This document shows, one piece after another, positions 14,000 to 25,086 of a DNA stretch of 64,000 bases. Position 1 is the first letter of the stretch. Each line of letters opens with the position of its first letter. A program made the translations under genes and the position numbers. The notes under the pieces were generated by a model, which was not told the origin of the DNA, did no database searches, and saw nothing but the letters and a program-made list of their open reading frames with translations. Source of the stretch: Vermamoeba vermiformis (Eukaryota; Tubulinea; Echinamoebida); contig JBEWZL010000006.1 of NCBI GenBank assembly GCA_045837725.1, forward strand, positions 124,001 to 188,000. The letters run 5' to 3'.

Positions 14000-16900
14000 T
14001 TATTTAGTGCGTACCGGTCGTTCAGCAGGATCCTTCTTCCAGCACATCTGCATCACTTCTTTCAATAACGGATCGCAGTCGCTGGGCAGTGGTGGAGTGT
14101 AGCCGTTGTCCCTATAACATAGAGTTAAGTACGCATGAGTAAATATCAATCTCTGAACTGACCTGATCTCACACGCAATCTCGATTTGATTCTCGCCGAA
14201 GTGCGGCTCTGATTCGTTTACAATTTCACTTACTAAATAAGGAAAGTTACATTAATAATTTAATTCCTCAAATGTGAACGAGAAAAAAAGTTACGTACTA
14301 ACGATGCCGAAGGTCCATACATCCGACTTGACGCTGTACGACATGTCTTTGATACTTTCAGGAGCCTATGAAGGGAGGTTACGACTAGCAAGTATTCTTT
14401 ATGGTTCTCGAGACGTACCATCCATCGCACCGGTCCAATGTTCGAATCTGTTTGGCCTTGTTGTGCTGAGTCCTTCAGAACACGTGACATTCCAAAATCG
14501 GAAATTTTTGGGATACCTTTGTCCAGCTGTCAAGCACAGTTAGAATCAGCTAAAATAGACAGGTGGCGTTTTGACATTAGCGCGTGTCAAAGTGTCAAAG
14601 TGTCATAATGTCATTTCCGTCAGTTTTCGTCAGTGACACTTACCAAGACGTTTCTGGCAGCCAAATCGCGGTGCACAATGTTGTGTGTGTGCAAGTGCGC
14701 GAGTCCCTGAGCGATGCCCTTGACCAGTGCGCGTTGTTCAGTCTGCGTCAGTTTCTGTTTGAAAACCACTTTGTCGAGACTGCCGCCGTCACAAAACTCC
14801 AAAATGATGCACGGCACTTCGCTGTCTGTGCTCACACCGTACGTCAACACAACATTCGGATGTGGTGGCATTTTCCTACACGAAATATAATCAGTTAAGA
14901 GACCAGGAGGTCAACGTTTGACACGTGTCATAAGATCACTCAAGCCTCATTAAACGCGGGCTTCTATAGCGATAAGATACAGATCTTGCTGTCCAATTGA
15001 CACGTGTCATTTGAATTTTTCACACTCAAAAGTTCCTCGATCACACGTGTCAAAATATATCTGACCACGTGGTCACTTAGTGGATCGAGGTATCGATGTG
15101 CTTTCGTGAGGGCTGAAGAGTTCACGGTGACACGTGTCAAACTGCAGTGCCCATGAAATTGTACTTACAACGTAAGTCTCGCTTCACGCAAGAACGCAGC
15201 ATAATCGTCAGTCTTGTTGTTCGTTTTGATTGCGACAACAGCGCCGCGCCATTTACTATAAAAGGAAATAGTTGTCAGCCAGGGAAATCACAATTATTAT
15301 CTCGTTTTCAACGTACCCAAGAAACACTTTGCCGAAGCTTCCTGAACCGATTTCTTTCATGAACGTGAGTGACTTGTACGGGATCATTAATTTTTGGTCA
15401 ATTGTTTCGTCTTCTTTTTGCGGCATCAACGAGTACGTGTCATTTGCAGCTCGTGTTTTCTGTTTGTTTTTCTTAGAAAAGTACACCGCGAGGAACATTG
15501 CTGCACCAATCAACGGCAAGCCAACACCGACTAATACTCCGATCAAAATATTCCGCTGGTCGATCGTTAGACCTGCGACTATTTCCGTATTTGGAGTTGT
15601 TGCTGGAACTGACGCGGGTACCGGAATGACACTTGGCGTGTCAAGCGGCGTGTCACTGATTGGCGCGTCATTGACCGGCGGAATAATTGGGCGATCTAAT
15701 TTTAGCACGTCTACTTCGTTAGTTATTCCGACGAGAATAATATCTCCGAGACAATCCATGCCAACGAATCCGAACATTGATTTCGGAACTGGCTCCGATT
15801 GATTAATTATTGCAAAGTCATTGTGCACGTCCAAGGCATAAATAACGTAATTTTGAGTCGTGATGATTAAGAGCAGCAAAGTATCGCTGTCTGGCTGACA
15901 GACGGAATAACTCGATTGTGCTGGCGGTGCTGCAGCGGAGATATTTGCAGGCAGTAGTGTTTTGATGCCTAGAGCCGATGAGCTGGTGCAGTACCAGTCC
16001 TGGAATAATATTTATCAATTTTATTTTACCTCAAAAAAGCAAAATAAATGTACCGAAGCTACGTTCTAATAGCATTTGGTACGACGGTAATATATTAATA
16101 AATAGTATACGTTATAATGAAGCTCAAACTGTACTTAAAAGGCCATATAATTTAAAGTTTTTCTGGATGTGGTAATGCACGAGTATTTTCTCGAGGCGAG
16201 TACGCTAAATATGCGAGAGTCATGCAATCATATTACTTACATTAGTAGTTTTTCCGCAACCGTACCACTGGTCACCCCTCGCAGTCAAGATAAAATCATT
16301 CGTATCGAGAATAATAATCGTTTCGTTGTTGCAGTCACTTCCCGCGCACTTCATAACTAGGTAGTCGTTTGATGCATCTAGCCATATGTAGACCCAGAAT
16401 ATGTCCACTGTAGAATAAAGCTTTAGAGGCTGGTGTAACGGACGAGATCCGAGCCAGATGAAAAATAAATAAATTAAAGTTGCGAGGCTTAGCTGGCCTT
16501 AATGCGCATTAAATGTACTTACAGGTACCATATGTAGTACCATATTTACTGATTTCAACGTCGTTATCCATAATGTAACTCAGTGGTCCTGGCTGGCTAC
16601 AATTGTAAACGGCTTGGACTCCGGTTCGACTCTAATGGCATCATTATTAGTATACTAAGTAATACCTAATAACGTATAGCTCAATCGAGTCTATAACATA
16701 TTTTTAGCGTTCGAGTAAGATCGCTGTGGGAAAGTTCCCACGGATCTCCGTCAAAAGTTGAATTTTCAGGAGGAAATAGACTTACTCGAAATAGATGTGT
16801 CGTTAATATGCCATTGCTAGAAGCAACACTATAAGTAGGCAAGGAGAAGACGATGTCTGGGCCTTGGCACTTCAGTTCTTCGTTTTCAACATTGACAATA

Positions 16901-17415
16901 TTTTGGATGCCATTGTACTGCATAATATTACCCATTAATATATATAAATATATAAATATATATATAGCATGCGTGGATATACACAGCATAATTAAGTATT
17001 GTTTTGAGGACTTACAGTGACGATCCCAGAAACAGCACAAGGCGAGCTGGATCCTTGAACTGCAGTGGCGGAATTATAGTAACTACCGTTAATATTAAAC
17101 GCCGTTGCATTCAAAGGCAAAATTTCAACGCTGCCACTCGTCGCATTGATCGTTATTTGAGCAAATTCTACGGCGTTAACTGAATCTGTTATGCAACCTT
17201 GATGAATGCTAGAAACAGGGTCGTAAGATGTTAAGCGAATGTCTCTATATGATTGGTTGCGTATTGTCTGTGCAGTAGTCAAGAAAGTAAAATCTAACAA
17301 AAAATATTTAAAATTATTATTGGATCTGCTAATGGATTAAATTTTATTACTTACCGATACATTGAGATAAATCAATATAAATATACAAAATAAATAAGAC
17401 CAAAAATAATCGCAT
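14000..17415 (-). CDS. Receptor tyrosine-kinase-like protein
   Basis: Single-pass receptor with a cytoplasmic kinase. Exon 1 (ATG at 17415) encodes a signal peptide, MRLFLVLFILYIYIDLSQC. The extracellular part is spread over several exons with N-glycosylation sites and cysteines and shows no domain I recognise; it ends in a Pro/Thr-rich stalk. The membrane segment is ILIGVLVGVGLPLIGAAMFL, followed by KKNKQK. The kinase has GSGSFGKVFLG (P-loop), WRGAVVAIK (VAIK lysine), HNIVHRDLAARNVL (catalytic loop), KISDFGMSRVL, GPVRWMAPESIKDMSYSVKS and MCWKKDPAERP near the end. HRDLAARN and VRWMAPES favour the tyrosine-kinase class, so tyrosine specificity is likely but inferred. All catalytic residues are present. 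Translation stops shortly after RP, so there is no long tail. Confidence 0.85.
14583..15139. repeat. Palindromic TGACACGTGTCA cluster and TTTGACAC repeats in kinase introns
   Basis: Inside introns of the receptor kinase, exact TGACACGTGTCA occurs at 14919-14930, 14998-15009 and 15128-15139. Near-copies are TCACACGTGTCA at 15041-15052 and the palindrome TGACCACGTGGTCA at 15062-15075. An upstream intron of the same gene carries the 17-mer TTTGACACTTTGACACG on the coding strand at 14583-14599. The CACGTG core is an E-box/G-box type sequence. Function is unknown. Confidence 0.7.
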
Positions 17416-17815
17416 TTTGATTATTTTTCTGTTTTCGTTCGTTATTTGCCACGCGCCACTAAATTAAAGTACTAATGCAAATAAAATGCTTAAATGATAT
17501 TACGCGTGGCTGTGTGAGCGAAACGCAACTGAAAATTGTTTTTAAGCAAAAGAAAAATTAGACTGTCCTCTTTCCAAATAAAGGAATAATTTTCAACAAT
17601 TTACTTTGCGTAGCGTACTGTCGAATTGCAGTCACTGTTATAATATAAGTGAATGGAGACTATTCATATAACGTAGCGTGGCATAAGACCAAAATTTCAA
17701 TTTATAAAAGCAAATTTGGATGTGGATCTTTTTAGTATTAATTGTCGCAATAAATCGATGATGAATCTAATTTATTCTTATAATAATATTCTAGTATAAG
17801 TATTGAATAAAACCT
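17416..17815. promoter_or_regulatory. Upstream region of the receptor kinase
   Basis: AT-rich spacer between the receptor start (minus strand) and the 3' end of the next minus-strand gene. It should contain the receptor promoter. I see no open frame; an AATAAA-type signal of the neighbouring gene lies near its right end. Confidence 0.35.
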
Positions 17816-18486
17816 CTAATAGATTCCTCTGTTCAATACAAAAGTAACGACAGTGACAAACAAAAACAAAAGACCGCAATTGCTAGCTTTCTTAGCAAAA
17901 GGATCAGCAGTTTGTTTACCTAATATAGTAATCGAGCCAAATCCGGCAACAAAAGTCTGCAAAAACCATGGCAACCAGGGGCCGTGGAATTTAGTGATCT
18001 TCAAGGTGTAAATAGCTTCAAGCAGATGCGTCGCGATAGCAGCGTTAAACACTGTAAAATGTTTAATAAGGGCTATATAATACCTAAATGATACTTACAC
18101 AATTGAATGTAATGTTGGTAAGTGAAAAGAATGGCTGGAACGAATCTGAACAAAATCTCGATTATTAAACATTCAAAAATCGTACAATATTAACTATAAT
18201 ATATAATATAACGTAATTAAAGAAATGCACGGTATCCCACGAATTATTCTAATTAAATTGTAATTTTTACGGATTTACAATGACACGGAGTAAAAATCTT
18301 TTAAATTGTATTGCAAATTAAGCCTAATGCTACATACGGTCCAATAGGTGAAGCAACAATATCCTTCACTGGAGCATAAGCCAAGTAACCATGCAGTCCC
18401 AAGGCAACAACGACAATGAGCATTGGAGCCAAAGCGAGTTTAAAGCTCAGATTTTTTGGAGCTCGTTTCTGAAACTCTTTCTTCAT
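17816..18486 (-). CDS. DUF4499/TMEM254-like membrane protein, copy 1
   Basis: About 143 residues in three exons (18338-18486, 18099-18145, 17816-18051). The N-terminus MKKEFQKRAPKNLSF precedes a hydrophobic helix (ALAPMLIVVVALGLHGYLAY). Exon 2 gives FVPAILFTYQHYIQL. Exon 3 has HLLEAIYTLKITKFHGPWLP and WFLQTFVAGFGSITIL, the E-x-x-Y and W-x-x-QTF-x-x-G-x-x-S pattern I associate with DUF4499 (TMEM254), then a last helix. Four membrane helices are likely. The function of the family is not established. The neighbour at 18636-19315 is a paralog with the same exon plan. Confidence 0.75.
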
Positions 18487-18635
18487 AGCGTAATTGATGG
18501 CAAGTTAATTTAATGAGCGGAAATTGCAGCAAAGTTATTTTCACCGTAAGAAATTTTGTCCCGCTCGTTCACTGAAAACCAGATCTTAATAGCAGGCGTT
18601 TGCATCGCGTAAACACCACTAAAATATGACGCAAT

Positions 18636-19315
18636 TTATTTAAACATGGTAGGGTACAAATAGTCAAGTCCAAAGACAACGCCGGTGGTCGCGAAGAACA
18701 ACATCCACATGTTCAGCGCAGATGAGGCAAATTTGTTATTTAATTGACGCCCCAATATATTCATTGATCTAAAACCTACGAGAAAAGTTTGGAATGACCA
18801 TTTGTGCCACGGGCCTTTGAAACCTGTCAACGCGATCGAGTAAAGTGCTTCAATGACATGTGTCGTAATGCCTCCAATGAAAACTATAGAATATATTAAG
18901 CTTGAGCATTATTTTTATATTTATCGTGGTAATTACCTAATTGATTGTAATGGCGATAATGTAAAAGAATTTCGGGGATAAGGCTACGTTTAGAGGCATT
19001 AGATTACCAATTTATAATATGTCATAGAGTTAATATATACACGGCAATAGTTTCCGATCATTATTAATTGTTTGAACTGCATTTGAGCGATTCTGTCATT
19101 TCTAAAATCTTCAGAGCGAATGCCACAGCCCCGAAATAAGCTTGAAAATGTACTTACGGTCCAAGTAAAGATGCTCGTACTTTTGCAGGGTCGGTAAAGG
19201 CGCAGAAGTATTGGAATCCAAAAGCGAAGAAATTTGCGATGATTGGAGACCAAGGTACTGGCTTGAAACTAATGTCCTTAGTCGGAGCTTTACTTTGGAA
19301 CTCTCTTTTGCTCAT
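18636..19315 (-). CDS. DUF4499/TMEM254-like membrane protein, copy 2
   Basis: About 150 residues in three exons (19158-19315, 18937-18983, 18636-18883). It starts MSKREFQSKAPTKDISF, parallel to MKKEFQKRAPKNLSF of copy 1. Exon 2 is also exactly 47 nt and reads LIPEILLHYRHYNQL. Exon 3 has THVIEALYSIALTGFKGPW and WSFQTFLVGFRSMNILG, then a final helix ending YPTMFK. Both introns interrupt at the same places and phases as in copy 1, so the pair arose by tandem duplication after intron gain. Protein divergence is considerable, so the duplication is not recent. Confidence 0.75.
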
Positions 19316-19445
19316 TTGTGATGTTTAATCGGTTGTTTAGTGCACTTGAAGTGAAAAAATCCTGCGCGAAATGCTGCCGGATTACGGAGCTATATTTATT
19401 ACGAGAAACAACAGAAGTGAACCACATACGAAGCCAGAATTATGA

Positions 19446-19860
19446 ATGATAGACTCGAAAGCGATTAAACGTTGCGTTTATTCAGCAAATGATCGTGAAG
19501 CTGCGCAAGGTCAGGATTTAATTTGCTAAGGAGTCCGCGATTATTAATATCGGCATTGATATTCTACTCCAACGAACAGCCGAATTCTCGCCTCTAGATT
19601 TTTTGTTATTTAAATTCATTTTTAAAAATATGTGGGTAACGATTAGGCTATCCCAACCGGTAAATACAATTTACCCTTCGAAATTAAAGTGATGATGATT
19701 AATATAAGTGGTAATATTACAAGGTAAGGCAAAATCAGATCTTAAATCTAGTTCTAACCATACCTCCTCATTAGGATCGATTGAGACTAGTGTAACAGCT
19801 CATTATATACCAATGATATATATTTGAACCGTTGTTCGTTGCAATCCTCGCATTTGATAC
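19446..19860 (-). pseudogene. Decayed ankyrin-like fragment, repeat copy A
   Basis: Shares interrupted similarity in the same orientation with 25160-25445. Matching blocks include TAAGGAGTCCG at 19527, CATTGATATTCTACT at 19554, and AAGGTAAGGCAAAAT at 19721. Read on the minus strand, one block would encode ELLH then SQSILMRR, but an in-frame TAG separates them. A later block reads NINADINNRGLLSKLNP, reminiscent of an ankyrin repeat. About 140 bases between the blocks (roughly 19575-19710) are absent from copy B. No intact gene model fits. The ankyrin relationship is an inference from short matches. Confidence 0.45.
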
Positions 19861-20016
19861 AGTTCATTGTTTCAACGCTCCCGTGCACCTTTTGAGCCAC
19901 GTGCCAAACCCACAATTACAAGTAAATCAGAATGACAGGGTGATATGATCGCTAGACGTGGGCTATATAGTGATGACGCCTGCCATGCTCACAGCTGTTA
20001 CGCTCTAGAGGAGTAG

Positions 20017-20187
20017 ATCCACCACGAATACGTGACCTTCGAAGGAGAGCAGAACGCGAATGAAGATTTTGTTGAATTCAAATCACTCGGGCATGACGCT
20101 CACAATGCATTGAATGATGGCATTGGCACCTATAGGACCATAACTTCAATACTAACGGATGTGCCGAGGACCGCACATTGTACTTGG
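20017..20187 (+). pseudogene. Open stretch of 57 codons, possible gene remnant
   Basis: Bounded by TAG codons at 20014 and 20188 and lacking a start codon. The reading (for example HEYVTFEGEQNANEDFVEFK) has protein-like composition but no family I recognise, and no plausible splice partners are evident on either side. It may be a relic exon of a former gene, or chance. Confidence 0.25.
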
Positions 20188-20745
20188 TAGTCGGCACGCT
20201 GTGGCCAATTGAAGATACAGTCCAGGTATAGTTGAGAGAGTACGTATTAAGGGCTGACTCAAAGTCAAAATGTTCTATAGATTTACTCGTTCATTAAGTT
20301 TAATTCCCGCTTTAACAGGTTTGACAGTAATTGCTACAATTCATCGCCAAACAATCAAATGTGCACAAATACAAACACAAGTCGTAAGAAGGACATCGAA
20401 TTAATGCAGTGATTGTTGGCCTTGTCAGATCCATGCCATTGAACATTGCAACAATTTACTGCAAGGATCACGAGTTAACATGGTGAAAACGGATTGCCAA
20501 GTTTTGCGAGGTATTCAATTTGAGTAAATCTCGAACAATGGAGATTGTCGTGCCGCGCGAGGTGTTTCGGCAATAAGAAGATTGACAGTTTCCATATTAG
20601 GAAAAGATAGCGTTATAGAAAATCTTTTTTTTTAAAGTTGTCCTTTAAGACACGTGCTCGGTCAGCCTTAAATAGCGAAAAAAATGTCTCGACTCACTCA
20701 ATCAATTATACTCGAACTTGGAACTTAGTAACGACCACACCTGCA

Positions 20746-23700
20746 ATGAATAAGGCTTTGGTTTTACTTGCGAGCACTCTGGTGCTTGTTACGTTTGTGA
20801 ATCTGGCTTATGCTACTACCGCTGAAACAGAAGATATCGCTGGCAAGTACATTCCTGTCAATAGGTTCGGCCAACCTGCAAAAGTAAGTATTTTAACGCA
20901 TTCTGCTTTGATCTAAATTTGTCTAATTCATCGCATCTAGTTTGGTGGCAAAAATCTGCCTCGCTCGATTAACGACGCTTTGCAATCGGGCGTCATGTCT
21001 CACCCTCTTCAAGGTAAGTACTACCGCGTTGTATTTGAATATGCAGTACTGTTTCGGTGGATCCTGATTCAATTAAATCAAAAAACTCCTTGCATAATGA
21101 TTGCTAACGATTGAAAAAATTAAGCTTCAATGAACCTTGATGAACATAGCGCTGTTTGGGTATCGCGCCATGAAAGTCTCAATAACGATGGAAGCGGTGC
21201 TCAATACGTTTCAATTGTTGAAAATGGAGATCAACAAGGCTCAACTATTAGTACTACTGTTGGGTTCCGCTCAGAGCTTATTAGCAGAGGTATGACGGCA
21301 TATTTCTTTGTTATACTTCTTTCCATCTGAAGCAGATCGTGATTCCGATAAACTGAAACAAATGTGCGGAAAAAGAATCTAATGCTTATTTTGAATAGAT
21401 GGTCGACTCATTATAGCAACTGTTGCCGCAGACTTATGGGGCGATAGTCGCAAAGCCATTTTTGAGTTTTTTGCGGATGTGCCTGCTCCTTACTCGTGCA
21501 TCCGAGTTATGCGCCGCAGCTATCCTCCCAAGACCCAAACTGCGACTACTTTAGTTAGTACCTATGGTGTAGATCCATTCTACTACCCTCAAGTTCCTTG
21601 CGCGTTGCACGTAAGCAAGATCTGATTACCTATTTAACGTTTCTAATCTTGATTTCCTTTAGCCTAATCCTGTTGATGAAGTCAAGGCTATAGCATTGGA
21701 CTTAGACCCTCGCACGAATGATACTATGCCGTAAGTCCTCGATTCAAGAATATTGTCAATTGTGTAACGGATCTGATTATTGAAAACAGAAACGATGAGA
21801 TTGTCATTGCTTACAGAGACTCGACTAATGGTCTCCTCATCGGCGCTTATTCTGATTATCCTATTGACCTCGGCGGTGGCTCTTCAATTGCTGGTGGAAA
21901 CTTGTCTTTGTTTGCGTCTCCAGATGCATCCGTTGCTGCTGAGCTTGCTGCCCTTAATCTGCCTGATAGAAACTCATACGATATTACTTCATGCGATTTT
22001 GACGGCGACGGTATCTTTGACGTTTGTTTGGCTTATAGCAAAGGCACCACTGTAAGTAGAGCAGATTTGATCTTTCAAAATTTATTCATCCTCGCTTCAA
22101 AAACGATACTAACTGCTGTATTAACAGCTATATGTCCGAGTATTCGGATTTTCCGGCTTTTCTCGCACTACTTTGGTCCAGAAGTACTCGAAGTCGTTCG
22201 GATCTGCTCCTCAAGACGCTAAAGTCGCTGTTGCTGCTCATTACCTTGGCAGAAGTACGAAAAATATATTACAATTAATATTTTAACTTTACTTATATTT
22301 CAAAAACAGAGGGAAACTACCAAGATGACTTCGTTATTTCAGTTTCGAGCATCCCGTCTTACTATCTTTACCTTGTTCGAATGAATGGTAAATTACATTA
22401 ATAGACATCATATTATATGTATAGTATATTAATACACAATTCATTAGGCTCAGACATCATTGCCAAGAAATTTAACTCGTTGACCCTCACTGGTTCGCCG
22501 GACAGTTTTGCGACAACATACAACATTCACGATCTCGCTATCGGAGATTTCGACGGAGATGGCCAGCAGGAGATCACTGTCAGCCATCACGGCATCGACT
22601 GTGCTAACTGCCCTGAAATTTCAGTCTTCCAGTATAACGACACGACCGGATCCCTCGTCAAAGTCCATCGCCAAACCGTAAGAAATTTGATATGATACTA
22701 TAAAGTATATACTGACATTATTGTAGTATACTTCTAGCGTCGAAGCAGCTGATTATGTTATGGAAATCGATGTTGCTCGCGTTGCCAAGATCTTGACCCC
22801 ATTAGCTGAACAATTGATTGTAATGCACAACGTAAGTAGTATTCTAATGTATATTAGATAACCAGTATCCTAAATATGAATGTTAATAGGGCATTCGTAT
22901 CATTGATATGAGACCATTCTTGACCAAGCCGGATGTGACTGAAGTTGACACAGATTTTGACGTCAAATACTTCGCGCAGTTCTCACAGCCTTATTTCCCA
23001 CAACACACGCACTTAGGTGTCGGCAAGGTCATTGAAAGCAACTTGAAGATTGGTCCGCCAGTGCACTCTGTGTACACTGAAGTGAGACAAGTCTTGGCTG
23101 TCATCAACTCACCGCCAAAACATCGAGGTAAGACACTATATATGATGAAATAATATAGTAATGTGGACTAACGAATGATTAGATTACTTGGATGGCAAGT
23201 TCATTGAAATTGGAAACAGCGACGGCAACACTCTTGCACGCATCACACGCTCCTCAGAAACCACCAAAAAGATTGGTGTCACGCAAAAACGTGATTGGGC
23301 CATCGGTGCCGGTGTCGAAGCCGACATTGGAAGTACGTGCTATATTTAGAAACCTATCTAGACCTATCAAAAGTACTCAACTCACGAAATTTTCACAGGA
23401 GTGTCAGCCTCCCTGACCACGACATACGGACAAAATTTTGAAAAGACTGAAGAGTCCGTTCAAACCGTGTACTATCAAGACGTGTCAGAGGTGTCAGGCG
23501 ATGACTTGATCATTCAGTTGCAGCTCAGTTGGGACGTCTGGGAGTATCCTGTCAAGAACAGCTTTAACAACGCCACATCGACTACGATTCTCGTTATGTT
23601 CCCTAGAATGAGCGTAAGCCAGCCACTTTAGTTACACTTCGTTGACACGTGTCAAGTGTCACGTTGTCGTGTTGTTTCAAAATGGTCACGTGATCTGACT

Positions 23701-25086
23701 AGTTCTATTTATAGCCCACCAATCCCACTCAACCTGACGTTGTCATGGCGTGGGTCACAGCGCGCACGCAAAAAGAAGTTCGTTCGTACCATGAAGTCGA
23801 CAACTTGTTCTCGTACCCCGAAGGAGCTCCAGCCGACATCACTTCTGCCTCGTACAGCCAACAAGTCCGCACTGTCAACGGTGGTGCTTCAGTCGGCATC
23901 ACAGTCCTGCTGACTGATTTGACCAACGCTGGTCTTTCTACTACGTCTACTCTCGCTTTTGATGCCTCGCTCAGTGTTTCTGCTGGCACTACGGTAAGTC
24001 TGCTTTGACACTTTGACACGTGTCATTAGCTATTTTTGACGCGCCAGGATGATCACGTACTAAAAAACGGTCTTCCAGATTCCCTTAATTGGTGACTTTG
24101 GTGTCAAACTGTCAGTGACTGGCTCGTACTCGTCAAGTGACATTCGCACTTCAGAAGTGTCACTTTTGACATCGACACAATTGGATGTTGAATACGGACC
24201 TGGGCAACAATACTCGACTTTGTCTTACAACGTCAGACCTTACATTTACTTCGCTCGAAATGGCTATTTAGGTACCTCTACTCACGTGACAATTAACCAA
24301 AAGTAGTAACCAATCGCGTGTATTTGTAGTGCTTGACTACGCCGTAGATTTCAATGGTGACTCGAACACAGTTTCGCAATGGCAATTGTTGTACGACAAG
24401 CCGGATCTGACTTGGAACTTGCCGTGGAGATGGGCTCGTAACGAATACACGAACGAATTTGACGTGAATCAATGGCGCACTAAAGACGTGTTCATTACGC
24501 CTCGCAGACCTTATGACGGACAAAATGTCACTCTGACAGCTCGTTTGAGAAACTACAGCATTAAACCTGCTTCAGGAAATTTCACCGTGCAGTTCTATCT
24601 CGGTACGCGAGATTAGATATTTCCCAAATGATATCTTTGCTAACATTTTACAGGTGACTTTAACAACCCTGCCAACAAATTTGGTGACACTGTTGTCGTT
24701 GACTCACTTGATGCCCGTGGTGACGCAGTCTTCACATTGACAGACGTCTATCGATCTGACGTGTACTGCCTCTATGGTGTAATTGACAGCGACAACGAAG
24801 TTGACGTAAGTTTTTTGACATTTTGACACTTTGACACGCGACATTTGTGACTCATTTATCTTTGCAGGAACTTCATGAAACCAATAACGTTGCGTATGCC
24901 ATCATTGGCGAGCCCATTGACACTCCTCTGTGCGGCAAGATTATCTCGGACAAGTACGGCGATGCTTTCGGCGGAGTGCCCAAGACCCCTCAAACAGTTA
25001 CCCAGACAAGTGGTGCTATCAGCATGCACGGATCTAGCTGCATTGTTGCTGCTTTGCTCGCTGTTGCCTCAATGGCCTTATTTTAA
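20746..25086 (+). CDS. Secreted, probably GPI-anchored surface protein with FG-GAP-like and CARDB-like segments
   Basis: Large extracellular protein in about 15-17 exons. The start at 20746 gives a signal peptide, MNKALVLLASTLVLVTFVNL; an in-frame ATG at 20638 would bury it and lies before the TATA-like element. FG-GAP/VCBS-type calcium loops are seen twice, CDFDGDGIFDV and IGDFDGDGQQEITVSH, so the N-terminal half may form a beta-propeller. The middle region is Ser/Thr-rich beta sequence (ASLTTTYGQNFEKTEESVQ). Toward the end, RPYDGQNVTLTARLRNYS and EVDELHETNNVAYAI match CARDB-type domains. The C-terminus is hydrophobic after a small-residue segment (CIVAALLAVASMALF), as in GPI-attachment signals. 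An adhesion or recognition role is inferred; no ligand is visible. Confidence 0.7.
23643..24838. repeat. TGACACGTGTCA and TTTGACACTTTGACACG words in surface-protein introns
   Basis: Exact TGACACGTGTCA occurs at 23643-23654 (extended to the 14-nt palindrome TTGACACGTGTCAA) and at 24014-24025. The 17-mer TTTGACACTTTGACACG occurs at 24004-24020 and 24822-24838, in two different introns, on the coding strand. The same words occur in introns of the receptor kinase at 14.5-15.1 kb. Confidence 0.7.

Larger units (their letters stand above)
19316..20745. other. Long intergenic region with gene remnants
   Basis: A gap of 1.4 kb that is unusual for this compact window. It holds (a) a decayed minus-strand fragment at about 19446-19860 that matches another at 25.2 kb, (b) an open stretch of 57 codons without start at 20017-20187, and (c) a TATA-like CTTAAATAGCG at about 20667-20677 for the next gene. 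The rest shows scattered short frames broken by stops, as expected of degraded coding sequence. Confidence 0.5.

Noticed and set aside
20331-20360. Possible relic of an ABCG transporter (GLTVIATIHRQ)
   Set aside because: Only about ten residues match the family motif and nothing around it supports an ABC gene.
21130-24616. Interpreting the surface protein's beta-rich middle as a pore-forming module
   Set aside because: The Ser/Thr alternation is suggestive only. No diagnostic motif was seen, so no such function is claimed.
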